The position numbers and the translations under genes were made by a program. 64,000 nt of DNA from a virus. The stretch lies in IMG/VR virus record IMGVR_UViG_3300031521_000012, positions 103,972 through 167,971 of that record. One strand, written 5' to 3'. Positions 17,641 to 26,592 of this stretch are shown in pieces (the first letter of the stretch is position 1; each line of letters starts with the position of its first letter). The notes under the pieces were generated by a model that was given only the letters and a program-made list of their open reading frames with translations, did no database searches and was not told where the DNA came from.

Positions 17641-18540
17641 TTAAATTCCCAATGTAACATCATTAAAATTCTGAGAGGTATCAATTGTCGTTCTTTTCTC
17701 TTTAACCTCAAAAAGTGGAGCATTACCAACAGTGTCCTTAATCGTATAAAGATCAAACTGTTTAGTAATATTTCTATTTTTGTCATAGTAAGTCAATATT
17801 CCATTATCAACATCCTTTATTTGTTCACCCAATAAATCCGCAATACTATTAATTGTGTTTTCGACCAATTCTACTTCTAAAACGATTGGCGAAAAATAGG
17901 TGTTGGATAACAATATTATTTGACCTGCATTTCCAATGAACGGAGTTGCAGAAGGTTTTACGTCAGACGATGAGCTTGGAGTTAATTGTAGGAATAATAA
18001 ACTGCCTGAATCATCAAATCTATATCTTTGTGTTTTTTGACTTGTATCACCAACATTATCCTTCGATACTGCCACTTTATTTGACGTTACAACGTATCTT
18101 ACTACATTCCTTAGCTTAGTACCATCAGTATTAAGATATTCGATCCTATACCCCTGTAATGCGTTATTTACCCTCAATGCTTCAGGTAGTGAGTTCATAT
18201 CGATTGTAATTCCCTTTACTGTTGGTAATGCAGATAAGACAGAACAATCATGAATGATAGTTGTCACTAGTTTAGGTTTAATATAAATGGTATATATTCC
18301 CAACTGATTAAATATTGTAGCAGGTAATCTTAGGTCATATAAGCCTTCTAAAAGATTTTCAGTACCAACTGCATTAGGGTCAGTAATTGGCAAATAGCAA
18401 TAATCCAACAATTCAGATGGATTTAGTGGTATTATATCGTTATTATTCGTATACCTATCTGGAATGTAATTATAATACATTTCAATATCATTAATATTTA
18501 CATCGCTAGGTCTTGTTATTCCAATTTGTCCTACTGCCAT
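17641..18540 (-). CDS. Putative baseplate protein (299 aa)
   Basis: Family not recognised. It is beta-rich and contains ATIFNQLGIYTIYIKPKLVTTIIHDCSVLSALPTVKGITIDM in its first half. A domain ends in KNRNITKQFDLYTIKDTVGNAPLFEVKEKRTTID. The gene follows the 216-aa gene by 4 nt and precedes a strong terminator, so it is the last gene of the gp25-gp6 transcription unit. T4 baseplate wedge genes are similarly clustered, which makes a wedge role plausible but unproven. Confidence 0.55.
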   Translation of the reverse strand: MAVGQIGITRPSDVNINDIEMYYNYIPDRYTNNNDIIPLNPSELLDYCYLPITDPNAVGTENLLEGLYDLRLPATIFNQLGIYTIYIKPKLVTTIIHDCSVLSALPTVKGITIDMNSLPEALRVNNALQGYRIEYLNTDGTKLRNVVRYVVTSNKVAVSKDNVGDTSQKTQRYRFDDSGSLLFLQLTPSSSSDVKPSATPFIGNAGQIILLSNTYFSPIVLEVELVENTINSIADLLGEQIKDVDNGILTYYDKNRNITKQFDLYTIKDTVGNAPLFEVKEKRTTIDTSQNFNDVTLGI

Positions 18541-18544
18541 TTTC

Positions 18545-19195
18545 TTAAGTGTTATTTACTATATTAAAGAAATTTCCACCAGCATATGTATTTAAATCAC
18601 TCAAGTCCTTGATATATTCAAGCCTGTAATTTTTATCGAATGCTGATTGTTCTTGTCTTAATATAAATACATCATCGTTAATTTTCGGGTTACTAATTAT
18701 GTTTTCTTTATTCGGACTCTTATAATATGGTACATTAATGAAGTTTAGATCAGTAATGCCTTGAGGTGTGAATATATTAAGAGTTGTTCCCGAAGAACTG
18801 CCAGATATTATATCAACATATTGAATACCTCCTAAGTAATATATAATTTCACTTAATGGATTTGAATTTAATAAATCAACACCATCACTATTTATCGTCC
18901 CACCTGTTACATATTGCTTAGTAAAATCTGACGTTATTGTATATTTACGCAATTCAACCAATCTACTTATTGAAGTACCTGTTACTGTACTTGCAGTAGT
19001 TGGAATAATCGTAGTATTTCCAGTATACGAAGTATCTGCATCAAAAAAGCCAATATCATTGACAACCGATTTAAAACCAATCTTCATATGGTATACAGCA
19101 GTTAAATCGGGAACTATAATATATTTATTTCCTTGTGTTGTTGCTGTTATGCCAGTTGTTAATAATTGTAATATTGTTTTTTTAATCAATTCCAT
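18545..19195 (-). CDS. Putative baseplate protein (216 aa)
   Basis: Family not recognised. The N-terminus has a short helix (ELIKKTILQLLTTGI) followed by beta-rich sequence with Thr/Gly-rich loops; residues about 165-200 (SPNKENIISNPKINDDVFILRQEQSAFDKNYRLEYI) look like an extended docking arm. Its ATG overlaps the stop of the gp6-like gene by one base (TAATG), indicating translational coupling and probably matched stoichiometry with that wedge protein. Confidence 0.55.
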   Translation of the reverse strand: MELIKKTILQLLTTGITATTQGNKYIIVPDLTAVYHMKIGFKSVVNDIGFFDADTSYTGNTTIIPTTASTVTGTSISRLVELRKYTITSDFTKQYVTGGTINSDGVDLLNSNPLSEIIYYLGGIQYVDIISGSSSGTTLNIFTPQGITDLNFINVPYYKSPNKENIISNPKINDDVFILRQEQSAFDKNYRLEYIKDLSDLNTYAGGNFFNIVNNT

Positions 19196-21048
19196 TATGT
19201 AGTGCTTTTACGTAAAAATACTTTGATATCAACCGAGGGAAACCGGATCTCAAACATTGATTCAGGAACGGAATAAATAGTATTGTTAATAATTTTTATT
19301 TCACCTGTTTTTACGTCTAAAATATCTTGTGAGACAACATTATTAGAATATAACCCACCTTGTTTATTATAAACACGTAAACTAACGATGTTAATAACGC
19401 CATTGGCATCCAAAATTTGTCTTTGTAGTCTTCCTAGAAAGATATCTTGATTCATTTCGTGATTGTTAATATCCAAATAGTTTCTAACAATTGTTATAAT
19501 GCTATTAGCAACTTGATTATCTGCAATGTTTTCAACATATACATCAATATCGAAGGCTAAGTTAAATATTTTACCATCTTTAACTTCAACATAATCATTT
19601 ATCATTCTGTACTGGCTAAGATATTCAGTAATATTGTTTTTCAATAACGTATTACTTGAATTAGAAAGCTTTCCATCTGAACCGATATCCAATACTGATA
19701 TAACAATCTTATTATTAATTTTAAATGCATTGGCACGAAATGGTGAACCAAATTTTCCAGCCATTTTATATATCTGAAGCAAGTAGTCGGTTATTGAAAC
19801 ATCACGTTGCTGTGACGAAAAATTATATTTTATAAGTTGTCTAATCTGTTCAACGCTAAGTCCATCATTACCACCAATAGCAGGAATTGGGTTACTCACC
19901 TTTAAACTTCTAGTAACCGATTGTTGATAATCCTGACGAGAACCATTTGAGGTTAATGTGTAACTCCCCATTTGGGTTAATATTCTTGCGCCCACATTAG
20001 AATTAGAACCACCACCTGTTCGGTACTTAATAAAAAGAGTATAATTAGCTTTTAGTTTTTCGCCTAGAGCAGTATTATTTAGAAAATTCTCCAAAAAATA
20101 TTTATTACTAACACCTTCTTTAAGAAATCCACTCTTAAACGCATCACTATCGGCATCACCCGAACCAAACGTTATTTTACAATAACCATTAGGTGTAAAT
20201 TCTTTTATGAATTTTTTTGTAACATCAATCCATGTTGCTGTTTTTATTCCAGTAGGATTTGTTTGTGAACTCTGATAGTTTTCAGTGAAAACTCTTTGTT
20301 GTGCTAAGTAATCAACTTCATAATATCTATTAGTTGAATTATTGAATTCATTAGCTGTTGGTATAACAGAAAAATTAGTACCTTCCATCAATATAATACT
20401 ATCTATTTCAATAACATCAGGGTCTGGTAGTGTTAAACCGAAAAATGGAATAATATCGGTTGAATTGATAACACGTTTAAATATACTGGTTGTGCCATTT
20501 AACACAACCTCTCTTTTAGTTACATTATAGCTGACAATAATTCCATTCGAGTCTAAATTAGGTATAATTGATCGATTAGGGTCACCTAAACTACTAAGTG
20601 CCGAATTCCAATCAATTACATTCTGAGTTTCAAAGATTTTTCCACCACCAATTATTTGTGCACCAGCATCAAGAGTGGGATAATAAGAACCATCAGGGCG
20701 GTCACCCAAAACAGGAATTACCACCGTAAAGTCAACAATAGTAACTGAAGGTCGTTTAGCTGGTATGTTGAAACCCATGTTTTTAGCTATGTTTAATATA
20801 GATGCTCTTTGTTGGGCGTACTCAATTTGTGTTTCCTGAAAGTTACGATCTGTATTGATACTCAGGTTATTAGCGACACCAGCATTTAAATCAATAAGCA
20901 TTGCACCTATACTACTGTCTGTCAGGTCATTAAGAATTTCCCCATAATTTTGTCTGATTAGCGATATTAAATCCGTCCTAATTTCTCCAAATGTTCGGCT
21001 TCCAAAACGAATTATATTATTACTTGTATTATCTACTATTGTTGCCAT
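19195..21048 (-). CDS. Baseplate wedge protein, T4 gp6 / baseplate J type
   Basis: Seen: the N-terminus (FGEIRTDLISLIRQNYGEILNDLTDSSIGAMLIDLNAGVANNLSINTDRNFQETQIEYAQQRASILNIAKNMGF) is characteristic of gp6/baseplate J proteins, in which the first ~110 residues form the helical core of the wedge. Later landmarks are YRTGGGSNSNVGARILTQ near 345, VEQIRQLIKYNFSSQQRDVSITDYLLQIY near 400, and a C-terminal FEIRFPSVDIK. The 617-residue length is close to T4 gp6. Its position next to the gp25-like gene matches T4 order. Function: ring-forming wedge protein that drives baseplate rearrangement on host contact. Confidence 0.88.
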   Translation of the reverse strand: MATIVDNTSNNIIRFGSRTFGEIRTDLISLIRQNYGEILNDLTDSSIGAMLIDLNAGVANNLSINTDRNFQETQIEYAQQRASILNIAKNMGFNIPAKRPSVTIVDFTVVIPVLGDRPDGSYYPTLDAGAQIIGGGKIFETQNVIDWNSALSSLGDPNRSIIPNLDSNGIIVSYNVTKREVVLNGTTSIFKRVINSTDIIPFFGLTLPDPDVIEIDSIILMEGTNFSVIPTANEFNNSTNRYYEVDYLAQQRVFTENYQSSQTNPTGIKTATWIDVTKKFIKEFTPNGYCKITFGSGDADSDAFKSGFLKEGVSNKYFLENFLNNTALGEKLKANYTLFIKYRTGGGSNSNVGARILTQMGSYTLTSNGSRQDYQQSVTRSLKVSNPIPAIGGNDGLSVEQIRQLIKYNFSSQQRDVSITDYLLQIYKMAGKFGSPFRANAFKINNKIVISVLDIGSDGKLSNSSNTLLKNNITEYLSQYRMINDYVEVKDGKIFNLAFDIDVYVENIADNQVANSIITIVRNYLDINNHEMNQDIFLGRLQRQILDANGVINIVSLRVYNKQGGLYSNNVVSQDILDVKTGEIKIINNTIYSVPESMFEIRFPSVDIKVFLRKSTT

Positions 21049-21058
21049 TGTTTATATT

Positions 21059-21457
21059 TTAAAAATTTAAGTTTAATTCACCTTGTTCTGAAAAAAAATC
21101 TTCACTGTAAGTGAATCTAATATTAACATTCAATTGTGTATCTGGAATTACTTCGCCATTGTCATCTAAGTACTGCTTAAAAGTAACACTATCAATAGTT
21201 AACGCTGGTATATATAATGAAACTGTTGTTTTAATATCTTGTTCAATATCACCTTCAGTTATATTATCATTTGGTTCGAAAATAAATTTCAATAAATTAG
21301 TCCCATAATCTGGTTCGTAATACCTTTCACCCTTTTCAGTTAATAACAATAAAATTAAATCCGACCTAAATGCATCTTTAGTTACTTTAGTCATTTGAAA
21401 AAATGTGTTGGTAGATACGTCATCAACCAATGGAAATTTAATATTATATGAAAACAT
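21059..21457 (-). CDS. Baseplate wedge protein, T4 gp25 type (132 aa)
   Basis: Seen: KDAFRSDLILLLLTEKGERYYEPDYGTNLLKFIFEPND is the conserved core of the gp25/W (lysozyme-like baseplate) family, followed by DIEQDIKTTVSLYIPALTIDSVTF and a C-terminal strand pair. The family is ~100-135 residues and forms the inner wedge core with gp6 and gp53 where sheath assembly begins. The stop is 11 nt from the start of the gp6-like gene, and the start shares a TAATG overlap with the membrane-protein gene upstream. Confidence 0.9.
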   Translation of the reverse strand: MFSYNIKFPLVDDVSTNTFFQMTKVTKDAFRSDLILLLLTEKGERYYEPDYGTNLLKFIFEPNDNITEGDIEQDIKTTVSLYIPALTIDSVTFKQYLDDNGEVIPDTQLNVNIRFTYSEDFFSEQGELNLNF

Positions 21458-21888
21458 TATTCGCTCTTTTTATCTAAAATCAAATTATAATTATTTATCA
21501 GTTCATTATGTAAATCTTCGTGAACGCCATGCAATTCAGCTACTATATTTTCTTGAACAATTATTTGTGTTTCAAGTATTGTTTCAATTTTTATTGTAAG
21601 TTCTTCAATTTTTTTAATCAGTTCTAATTGAAGTACTGCTCTTTCTTCAGCCTTTTTATTTGTAATGTTTTGACCTACCTGTAATAAAGGCATAAACATA
21701 AGTTGTATTAGATTGCTGATAAATAGTAACAACGGAAACCATTGCCCATCAAATCTCATGCTCGTTGGAACTAACGAATTATATACAATCCAGCATCCAT
21801 ATGATATAATAATGCTCCAGAAAAATTGCATACTTCCGCCTAAATTTGTTAAATATCCAGATGTTCTTTCGTTAAATTTATTGAACAT
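21457..21888 (-). CDS. Small membrane protein, DUF1003/iron-permease-like, possible holin (143 aa)
   Basis: Seen: two hydrophobic segments at about 18-40 (GSMQFFWSIIISYGCWIVYNS) and 48-70 (WFPLLLFISNLIQLMFMPLL), followed by VGQNITNKKAEERAVLQLELIKKIEELTIKIETILE, a cytosolic coiled coil. This layout (membrane hairpin, QN motif, charged helix) resembles DUF1003 and low-affinity iron permease-like proteins. Phage copies in a tail operon may serve as holins or membrane anchors; no catalytic residue is seen. The gene has the promoter-like motif 15 nt upstream, after a strong terminator, and heads the gp25-gp6 operon. Confidence 0.6.
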   Translation of the reverse strand: MFNKFNERTSGYLTNLGGSMQFFWSIIISYGCWIVYNSLVPTSMRFDGQWFPLLLFISNLIQLMFMPLLQVGQNITNKKAEERAVLQLELIKKIEELTIKIETILETQIIVQENIVAELHGVHEDLHNELINNYNLILDKKSE

Positions 21889-21903
21889 AAATAATTGAAT
21901 TTA

Positions 21904-21914
21904 ATCATAAATAC
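21904..21914 (-). promoter_or_regulatory. Phage promoter-like motif GTATTTATGAT
   Basis: Member of the recurrent motif set, 15 nt upstream of the membrane-protein gene and 10 nt past a terminator. Confidence 0.6.
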
Positions 21915-21924
21915 TTATAAACAA

Positions 21925-21954
21925 AAAAATCCCGATCATAAGGTCGGGATTTTT
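21925..21954 (-). terminator. Rho-independent terminator after the 153-aa gene
   Basis: AATCCCGA pairs with TCGGGATT (arms 21925-21935 and 21944-21954, extended by an A-T run) around a short loop. A run of T on the minus strand follows. Confidence 0.85.
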
Positions 21955-21977
21955 GTTACATCACATAGTATTAATAA

Positions 21978-22439
21978 TTATTCGGCAGATTTCTTGGTTT
22001 TCTTAGCCTTTTTTTGTGCTTTAGCTTCGTCTTCCTTCTGTTTTTGAACATCATAAAGACTCTTAATCGATTCTTTCAACGTAATGATCTTATCATGCCC
22101 ATATTTCTTTAATACGCCTGTATGTGTATTAAAATTTGGTTTTTCTGATGAAAGAGTATCGGTATCACTTACTCCAACACCTGCAAGACATTCATCGATT
22201 GCTAATTTTTGCATATCTAGCGGTAAGCCAACTAAGATACTTTCATTGATAACAACAGCAAAGTTAACACCTTCGCTAAGTAATTCAACAATCTGATTTG
22301 ATCTAACTAGTTTGCATAATTCTTTTTGCTTATCATTACACAGAACTTTAAACTCGACCCATTGTGGAATAGTGCTATTATCACGTATTTCATCGAAAAT
22401 TTTTACTACATCTTCCGATGCTTCTTCAATTTTTGCCAT
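21978..22439 (-). CDS. Conserved phage protein resembling a degenerate metallopeptidase domain (153 aa)
   Basis: Seen: FKVLCNDKQKELCKLVRSNQIVELLSEGVNFAVVINESIL, then LPLDMQKLAIDECLAGVGV and KPNFNTHTGVLKKYG. The layout resembles putative phage metallopeptidases, in which a zinc-binding HExxH-type helix would sit where this protein has IDECLAGV. The His residues are missing, so it is probably not a protease. The C-terminus is highly basic (KAQKKAKKTKKSAE), which suggests nucleic-acid contact or disorder. It is followed by a terminator. Function unknown. Confidence 0.5.
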   Translation of the reverse strand: MAKIEEASEDVVKIFDEIRDNSTIPQWVEFKVLCNDKQKELCKLVRSNQIVELLSEGVNFAVVINESILVGLPLDMQKLAIDECLAGVGVSDTDTLSSEKPNFNTHTGVLKKYGHDKIITLKESIKSLYDVQKQKEDEAKAQKKAKKTKKSAE

Positions 22440-22444
22440 AAACT

Positions 22445-22906
22445 TTAATTTATTAAGGATTTATATTTAACATTTAATTCTTCAATTTTTGAATACAGAT
22501 CACCATACAGCTTATTATCAGCAGTAAGCTTTTCAGCAAACACCTTTTCCATTTCATCAATAAACGAAAACATATCTTCAATTGATGCTTTAACCATATC
22601 TTCGATTTCAATCAACGTGGTAAAGTTCTTCATTACTGAATCTCTTTCTTTCAGTTCAGCCATTTTGATTTCATATTCGGTATTAGCTGCTGTTGCCACT
22701 TCTTTATCAACAGGAGCAACATATCCACCGTTTTCTTCAATAAATTTATCCATATTTTCCTTACGTTTATTAAGTTCTTCCATGTTATGATCTTGCTTTA
22801 GATCAGCCAATGCAGTTATTTCGGTAATTTTTTTAGCTGCTTCGGAATTAAATTCTCCTTTTTCAACAGCATTTTGTAAGTTTTTTAAAAAATCGCTATT
22901 TGCCAT
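22445..22906 (-). CDS. Hypothetical helical protein (153 aa)
   Basis: No family recognised. It is nearly all helix and charged: KNLQNAVEKGEFNSEAAKKITEITALADL near the N-terminus, then long Glu/Lys-rich helices (LIEIEDMVKASIEDMFSFIDEMEKVFAEKL). The gene lies 5 nt from the downstream 153-aa gene, so they are probably co-expressed. The size and the charge suggest a scaffold, tape-associated or assembly-chaperone function, with no direct evidence. Confidence 0.55.
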   Translation of the reverse strand: MANSDFLKNLQNAVEKGEFNSEAAKKITEITALADLKQDHNMEELNKRKENMDKFIEENGGYVAPVDKEVATAANTEYEIKMAELKERDSVMKNFTTLIEIEDMVKASIEDMFSFIDEMEKVFAEKLTADNKLYGDLYSKIEELNVKYKSLIN

Positions 22907-22938
22907 TATTAGTTATTTTCAATAATCATTATTTTTTA

Positions 22939-23856
22939 TTAGTACGCTCCCATGTCTTGCATTTCAATTCCTTCGAATTTCCAAACCTCATGAGTATCGT
23001 TATACCTTATTCTTTTTATAAATTTATTTATTCCATATCCGATTAGTTTTCCATAATCATCTTTGACAAAAATAGAAGTAAAATTCGTAATATCCAAGAA
23101 TATTTCAGAATTTTCTTCAACATCTTCTGTTTTAAATTTCAACGGTATGAAAAACTCTAACTGTCTGAATTCGAAGCCTATCTTTTTCACATGCAAGAAT
23201 TCAGTAAGTTGTTCAATTTTATTTATTATGTTTTCGTCTTCACGATATGCCTTTATGGGGAACCTAAACTGTTTGGATTTCCTAAACACGTCTACAACCT
23301 GATACTCGAATTCGCTACCTTCCTTTTCGATCTTCTCAACCACATCCAAGACTTTAGAAAATCCAACCTCAATGGGTTTATTATTATAAATCTGTAACAA
23401 TTCATAATCATCATCCTTTGTACGTCTTTCTTCTAAATCCAATGCTATAACTTCTGCAATGGTCTTACCCGAATGCCTATGTTTTTCATCGAAAAAACCA
23501 TAATGCTCCCATCGTCTGCCATACTGATCTTTTAATCCGTAATTGCTTCCATGCTTATCACCAGCTAACGCCATTTTGTGTGGAGTTGCTGTTTTTATGA
23601 ACTTATCAGCCTTCATTAATAACTCATAGTAGCTATTTACCATTTGTTCGTTTTTAACACCACTTAGTAGCATTTCAATAAACGGATTGTGATGCAACAT
23701 TCTTTGCGACTGTCGTTTACCATCTTTATCCGATGAATTACTTTCAGCATGTAATACATCATACTCTGTTCGATGCATTGCTAATGCCAATGCCATCATA
23801 TATACACGAAATTTTATATATGTCCAAAGCAATATTCTACTCAGTAGTTTTCTCAT
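22939..23856 (-). CDS. Hypothetical protein (305 aa)
   Basis: Unrecognised. The N-terminus is hydrophobic and basic (MRKLLSRILLWTYIKFRVYMMALALAM), possibly a membrane-associated or amphipathic helix. Then a His/Arg-rich stretch (KRQSQRMLHHNPFIEMLLSG) and a segment GSNYGLKDQYGRRWEHYGFFDEKHRHSGKT follow. The second half is mixed alpha/beta with no catalytic motif I can name. It lies among tail genes and a glycosyltransferase, which does not settle its job. Confidence 0.5.
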   Translation of the reverse strand: MRKLLSRILLWTYIKFRVYMMALALAMHRTEYDVLHAESNSSDKDGKRQSQRMLHHNPFIEMLLSGVKNEQMVNSYYELLMKADKFIKTATPHKMALAGDKHGSNYGLKDQYGRRWEHYGFFDEKHRHSGKTIAEVIALDLEERRTKDDDYELLQIYNNKPIEVGFSKVLDVVEKIEKEGSEFEYQVVDVFRKSKQFRFPIKAYREDENIINKIEQLTEFLHVKKIGFEFRQLEFFIPLKFKTEDVEENSEIFLDITNFTSIFVKDDYGKLIGYGINKFIKRIRYNDTHEVWKFEGIEMQDMGAY

Positions 23857-23928
23857 AGTTTAAATTTATTCTGATAATTCAATTTTTCCTAAATCATTCA
23901 ACGAAAAATATTCAATGTTTTTTATCCC

Positions 23929-24489
23929 CTAAAAAAGAGTATTGGATTCATTATCGTTGTTATAATCGTAATTATGTTCCGTTTTCAGCTTTTTATGATG
24001 TTCACTCTTAATAATATGATATTCTAAGGCTCTATCAAGACGTTGTTCAGGTGTTGTATTTTTAACATAATCGTCCATAATTTCATTTTGTTTTCTTATC
24101 ACCTTACCCCAATTTTCAAAGCTTTTGAGGCTATCATAAAGTTTTCTTTCAAATATGAACATATAAATTCTAGTGAAAAACATAGCACATTTGCTTTTCA
24201 ATGGAAGAACTATTGGTTCATTACGCTGAGACAATTTGCCATCATGATCAGGATAATGAACGGCAGCATAAAAGAATTTCCGATATCTATCACAATCAAT
24301 CCTTAAAAGGATTGATTGTTTAACTTTAGCTCTGCGTAGAGTTTCATTATCCACACCATAAGCTCTCTTTCCAAATATAGCCAAAAACCTTGGGTCTGTC
24401 GTTATCAAAAATCTTCGAACTAAAGATTTATAAATATTGTTTCTTATTTTTTCACAATAAAAATTGTATACATTTCTTAGATATTTCAT
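23929..24489 (-). CDS. Hypothetical basic protein (186 aa)
   Basis: Unrecognised. The N-terminal half is very basic and aromatic (NVYNFYCEKIRNNIYKSLVRRFLI, RAKVKQSILLRIDCDRYRKFFYAAVHYPDHDGKL). A hydrophobic segment follows (CAMFFTRIYMFIFERKLYDSL), and the end is charged and His/Asn-rich. The gene ends 72 nt before the 305-aa gene and starts 13 nt after the glycosyltransferase stop. The two hypothetical genes here share a style (basic, aromatic, His-rich) but I see no clear paralogy. Confidence 0.5.
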   Translation of the reverse strand: MKYLRNVYNFYCEKIRNNIYKSLVRRFLITTDPRFLAIFGKRAYGVDNETLRRAKVKQSILLRIDCDRYRKFFYAAVHYPDHDGKLSQRNEPIVLPLKSKCAMFFTRIYMFIFERKLYDSLKSFENWGKVIRKQNEIMDDYVKNTTPEQRLDRALEYHIIKSEHHKKLKTEHNYDYNNDNESNTLF

Positions 24490-24502
24490 GAGTTTAATTT
24501 TT

Positions 24503-25885
24503 TTATGTAGTCTCTAATGTTTTAGCAACTATTGCTTTATAAAATTCAGCACGCTTTTTTGTAACGGTTGCAAGATTATATTTATCTTTAAAATCTTCAT
24601 AAAGTTGTTCACCTAACCTTTTTCTTAAATCAGCATCTAAGATAAGGTTTTTTAAATGTTTCTGCCAATCCTTGTATGCTTGTTTACCTGTTGGTATTAA
24701 TACGCAGTTTTCTAAATGTTTTCCATCTACGTTATATGGTGGAATATCTGAGCAAACGATTGGAAGCTTTCTGCTCCAGCACTCAACTTGTTTCAAATTT
24801 GATTTCATTTTATTGAAATCATTGTCTTCAAGTGGTGCAATAACAATATCTGTTTCGTCTAATACGCTAGCATACATGTTAGCCTTTTGTGTCCAACGTC
24901 TTCCAAAGCTTCCTTCATCACTATATTTAACGTTTCTCTCATAGTTCATAAGCCACTGCATATAATCAGGATTGGTTATGAGTCTATGATTATCAGTTAA
25001 AACATTTTCATAATGTAAATATACACTTTCATCTGATTTAATATCACGTTTATTCGTGATAAATATTTTATCTCTATATTTTTCCTTTATTGCTTTAGAT
25101 ATTTTAGGTATCTTATCAACATCACCTCTTGAGCTATTAATAGCTTTCACTACTTCGTGCACCCATAAACCCTTTTTCTTGAGTTCTTCACCGAATTCCT
25201 GATTGAACGTAATATCTGTTGTGCTACCTTCAGTATCCCATCCAGCTAAAATCACCTTGAATTTATCTTTCAAACGATAATCTGAATTCAATACATTCAT
25301 TACACCTTCAAGTTGTTCAATATCTCCACTGTGGCTTGAACCTGCCATATATGTGATTCTCACACGACCATCAGGGTCAGGTTTCCAGTTGTTTTGGAAC
25401 TGTTTCATCCACGTAGGGTCAATTGAATTATATAATACTTCGACATTATCTCTACCAGTTGCTTTCCTTATTTCATTAGCAAATAAATCACTTGTTGTTG
25501 TAACATAATCAGCAATTTTTAGATTTTGTATGATAGGCGCTGCCATTTTATTTTCAACGCTCATTGCATAGAAAGGGTGCTTTTTATGTAGATTCCAATA
25601 ATCATCAATATCTACAACCAATAAAGTACCTGTTTTTCTCAACTCATTACTTAGTTTAATCATCTGACTGACATCATCCAAAAACTGACGATGATAATGA
25701 ATAATATGAAATGTTTTTAAATATTCAAGTATATTGGGGTCATTAAAGTCAATCGTTGGATTGATTTCTACATAAAATTCATCAGAATGATTTCTTTCTA
25801 GTTCCATTGCTGGTGTAAGTGTTCTGAAATAATTAACTCCAGCGGAATCCCGGTTGTAAAATAATATTCTAATTTTTCTGTCCAT
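24503..25885 (-). CDS. Glycosyltransferase, GT4-like (460 aa)
   Basis: Seen: an N-terminal Rossmann start (KIRILFYNRDSAGVNYFRTLTPAMEL), VVDIDDYWNLH, TTTSDLFANEI, then a donor-site half with RITYMAGSSHSGDIEQLEGVMNVL, VIAPLEDNDFNKMKSNLKQVECWSRKLPIVCSDIPPYN and a C-terminal helix. These are GT-B fold, family 4-type features; the SNLKQVE segment is the nucleotide-sugar-binding helix. The acceptor is unknown. It stands alone among tail genes, away from the sugar cluster at 56784-61840, and could glycosylate a virion protein or a host surface polymer. Confidence 0.8.
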   Translation of the reverse strand: MDRKIRILFYNRDSAGVNYFRTLTPAMELERNHSDEFYVEINPTIDFNDPNILEYLKTFHIIHYHRQFLDDVSQMIKLSNELRKTGTLLVVDIDDYWNLHKKHPFYAMSVENKMAAPIIQNLKIADYVTTTSDLFANEIRKATGRDNVEVLYNSIDPTWMKQFQNNWKPDPDGRVRITYMAGSSHSGDIEQLEGVMNVLNSDYRLKDKFKVILAGWDTEGSTTDITFNQEFGEELKKKGLWVHEVVKAINSSRGDVDKIPKISKAIKEKYRDKIFITNKRDIKSDESVYLHYENVLTDNHRLITNPDYMQWLMNYERNVKYSDEGSFGRRWTQKANMYASVLDETDIVIAPLEDNDFNKMKSNLKQVECWSRKLPIVCSDIPPYNVDGKHLENCVLIPTGKQAYKDWQKHLKNLILDADLRKRLGEQLYEDFKDKYNLATVTKKRAEFYKAIVAKTLETT

Positions 25886-25904
25886 TTTATTTTGCTTAAT
25901 TATA

Positions 25905-26411
25905 TTAATTTAATTTATAGTAATAATAGTTTAATGTTAAAACATTTTCGTCCTTCACTGACATATCAAAAATCACCATCTTATTATCAGCATTTTCGCT
26001 TCTCATTAATTTTAATTCGTTAATGTCATCCAATATTGACGTTAGATCATCGATTGATTCATCTAAATTTACAGTTCTTCTGATAACCTCAAATCTGCTG
26101 AAAACTTCACCATTAAATCTAAAGATAGGCAATGCATATCCTACAGATTGATTGAAAATAATTTTCATAAAGAACTTGTTTAATTCTTCTTTATGCCTTT
26201 CAGCTATGCTAATCTTATTAACGAATAATCCAATCTTTGTTAATGGATCAAATGTAATTCCAAACGTTCCATTCTGCTCAGAAATAAAATTAAATTCTTT
26301 CAATATATCAAATATATAAACTCTCTTTAAATTTTTATATTCATTATAGAAATCGAATACATTAAAATCATTAAAATTAATAGGGCATATTCCTTTATTG
26401 TTTTTATCCAC
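25905..26411 (-). CDS. Hypothetical protein (168 aa from a GTG start)
   Basis: Unrecognised; mixed alpha/beta, with FNDFNVFDFYNEYKNLKRVYIFDILKEFNFI early and ESIDDLTSILDDINELKLM later. Start choice: the frame opens further upstream at 26468 and has an ATG at 26429, but that ATG is inside the promoter-like motif GTATTTATGAT (26435-26425). A GTG at 26411 lies 13 nt after the motif, matching the spacing at other genes. Starting there gives VDKNNKGICPINFNDF. Gene position (first of the tail run) suggests a structural or assembly role. Confidence 0.5.
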   Translation of the reverse strand: MDKNNKGICPINFNDFNVFDFYNEYKNLKRVYIFDILKEFNFISEQNGTFGITFDPLTKIGLFVNKISIAERHKEELNKFFMKIIFNQSVGYALPIFRFNGEVFSRFEVIRRTVNLDESIDDLTSILDDINELKLMRSENADNKMVIFDMSVKDENVLTLNYYYYKLN

Positions 26412-26424
26412 GTTTTTAATATTT

Positions 26425-26435
26425 ATCATAAATAC
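26425..26435 (-). promoter_or_regulatory. Phage promoter-like motif GTATTTATGAT
   Basis: Member of the motif set, 13 nt before a GTG start codon at 26411. Its overlap with an in-frame ATG helps decide the start of that gene. Confidence 0.55.
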
Positions 26436-26542
26436 GTGCACATTTTGCAAAAGTTGCAGAATCTGCAAAAAAAGCTAAAATATTTTGTATTATATCATAT
26501 TATACGCATTCGATAAAAAAATATTGAATGTTAACAAAAAAA

Positions 26543-26564
26543 AAGCCAGCAATTACGCTGGCTT
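26543..26564 (-). terminator. Rho-independent terminator after the 109-aa gene
   Basis: Arms AAGCCAGC (26543-26550) and GCTGGCTT (26557-26564) around a 6-nt loop, followed on the minus strand by a run of nine T. Confidence 0.9.
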
Positions 26565-26592
26565 CACAATGTTTTAAATAAAAATAGTTGTT

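Noticed and set aside
18658-18670. GTATTTATATT inside the 216-aa gene
   Set aside because: It lies in coding sequence and about 120 nt before the next start, unlike the gene-proximal copies.
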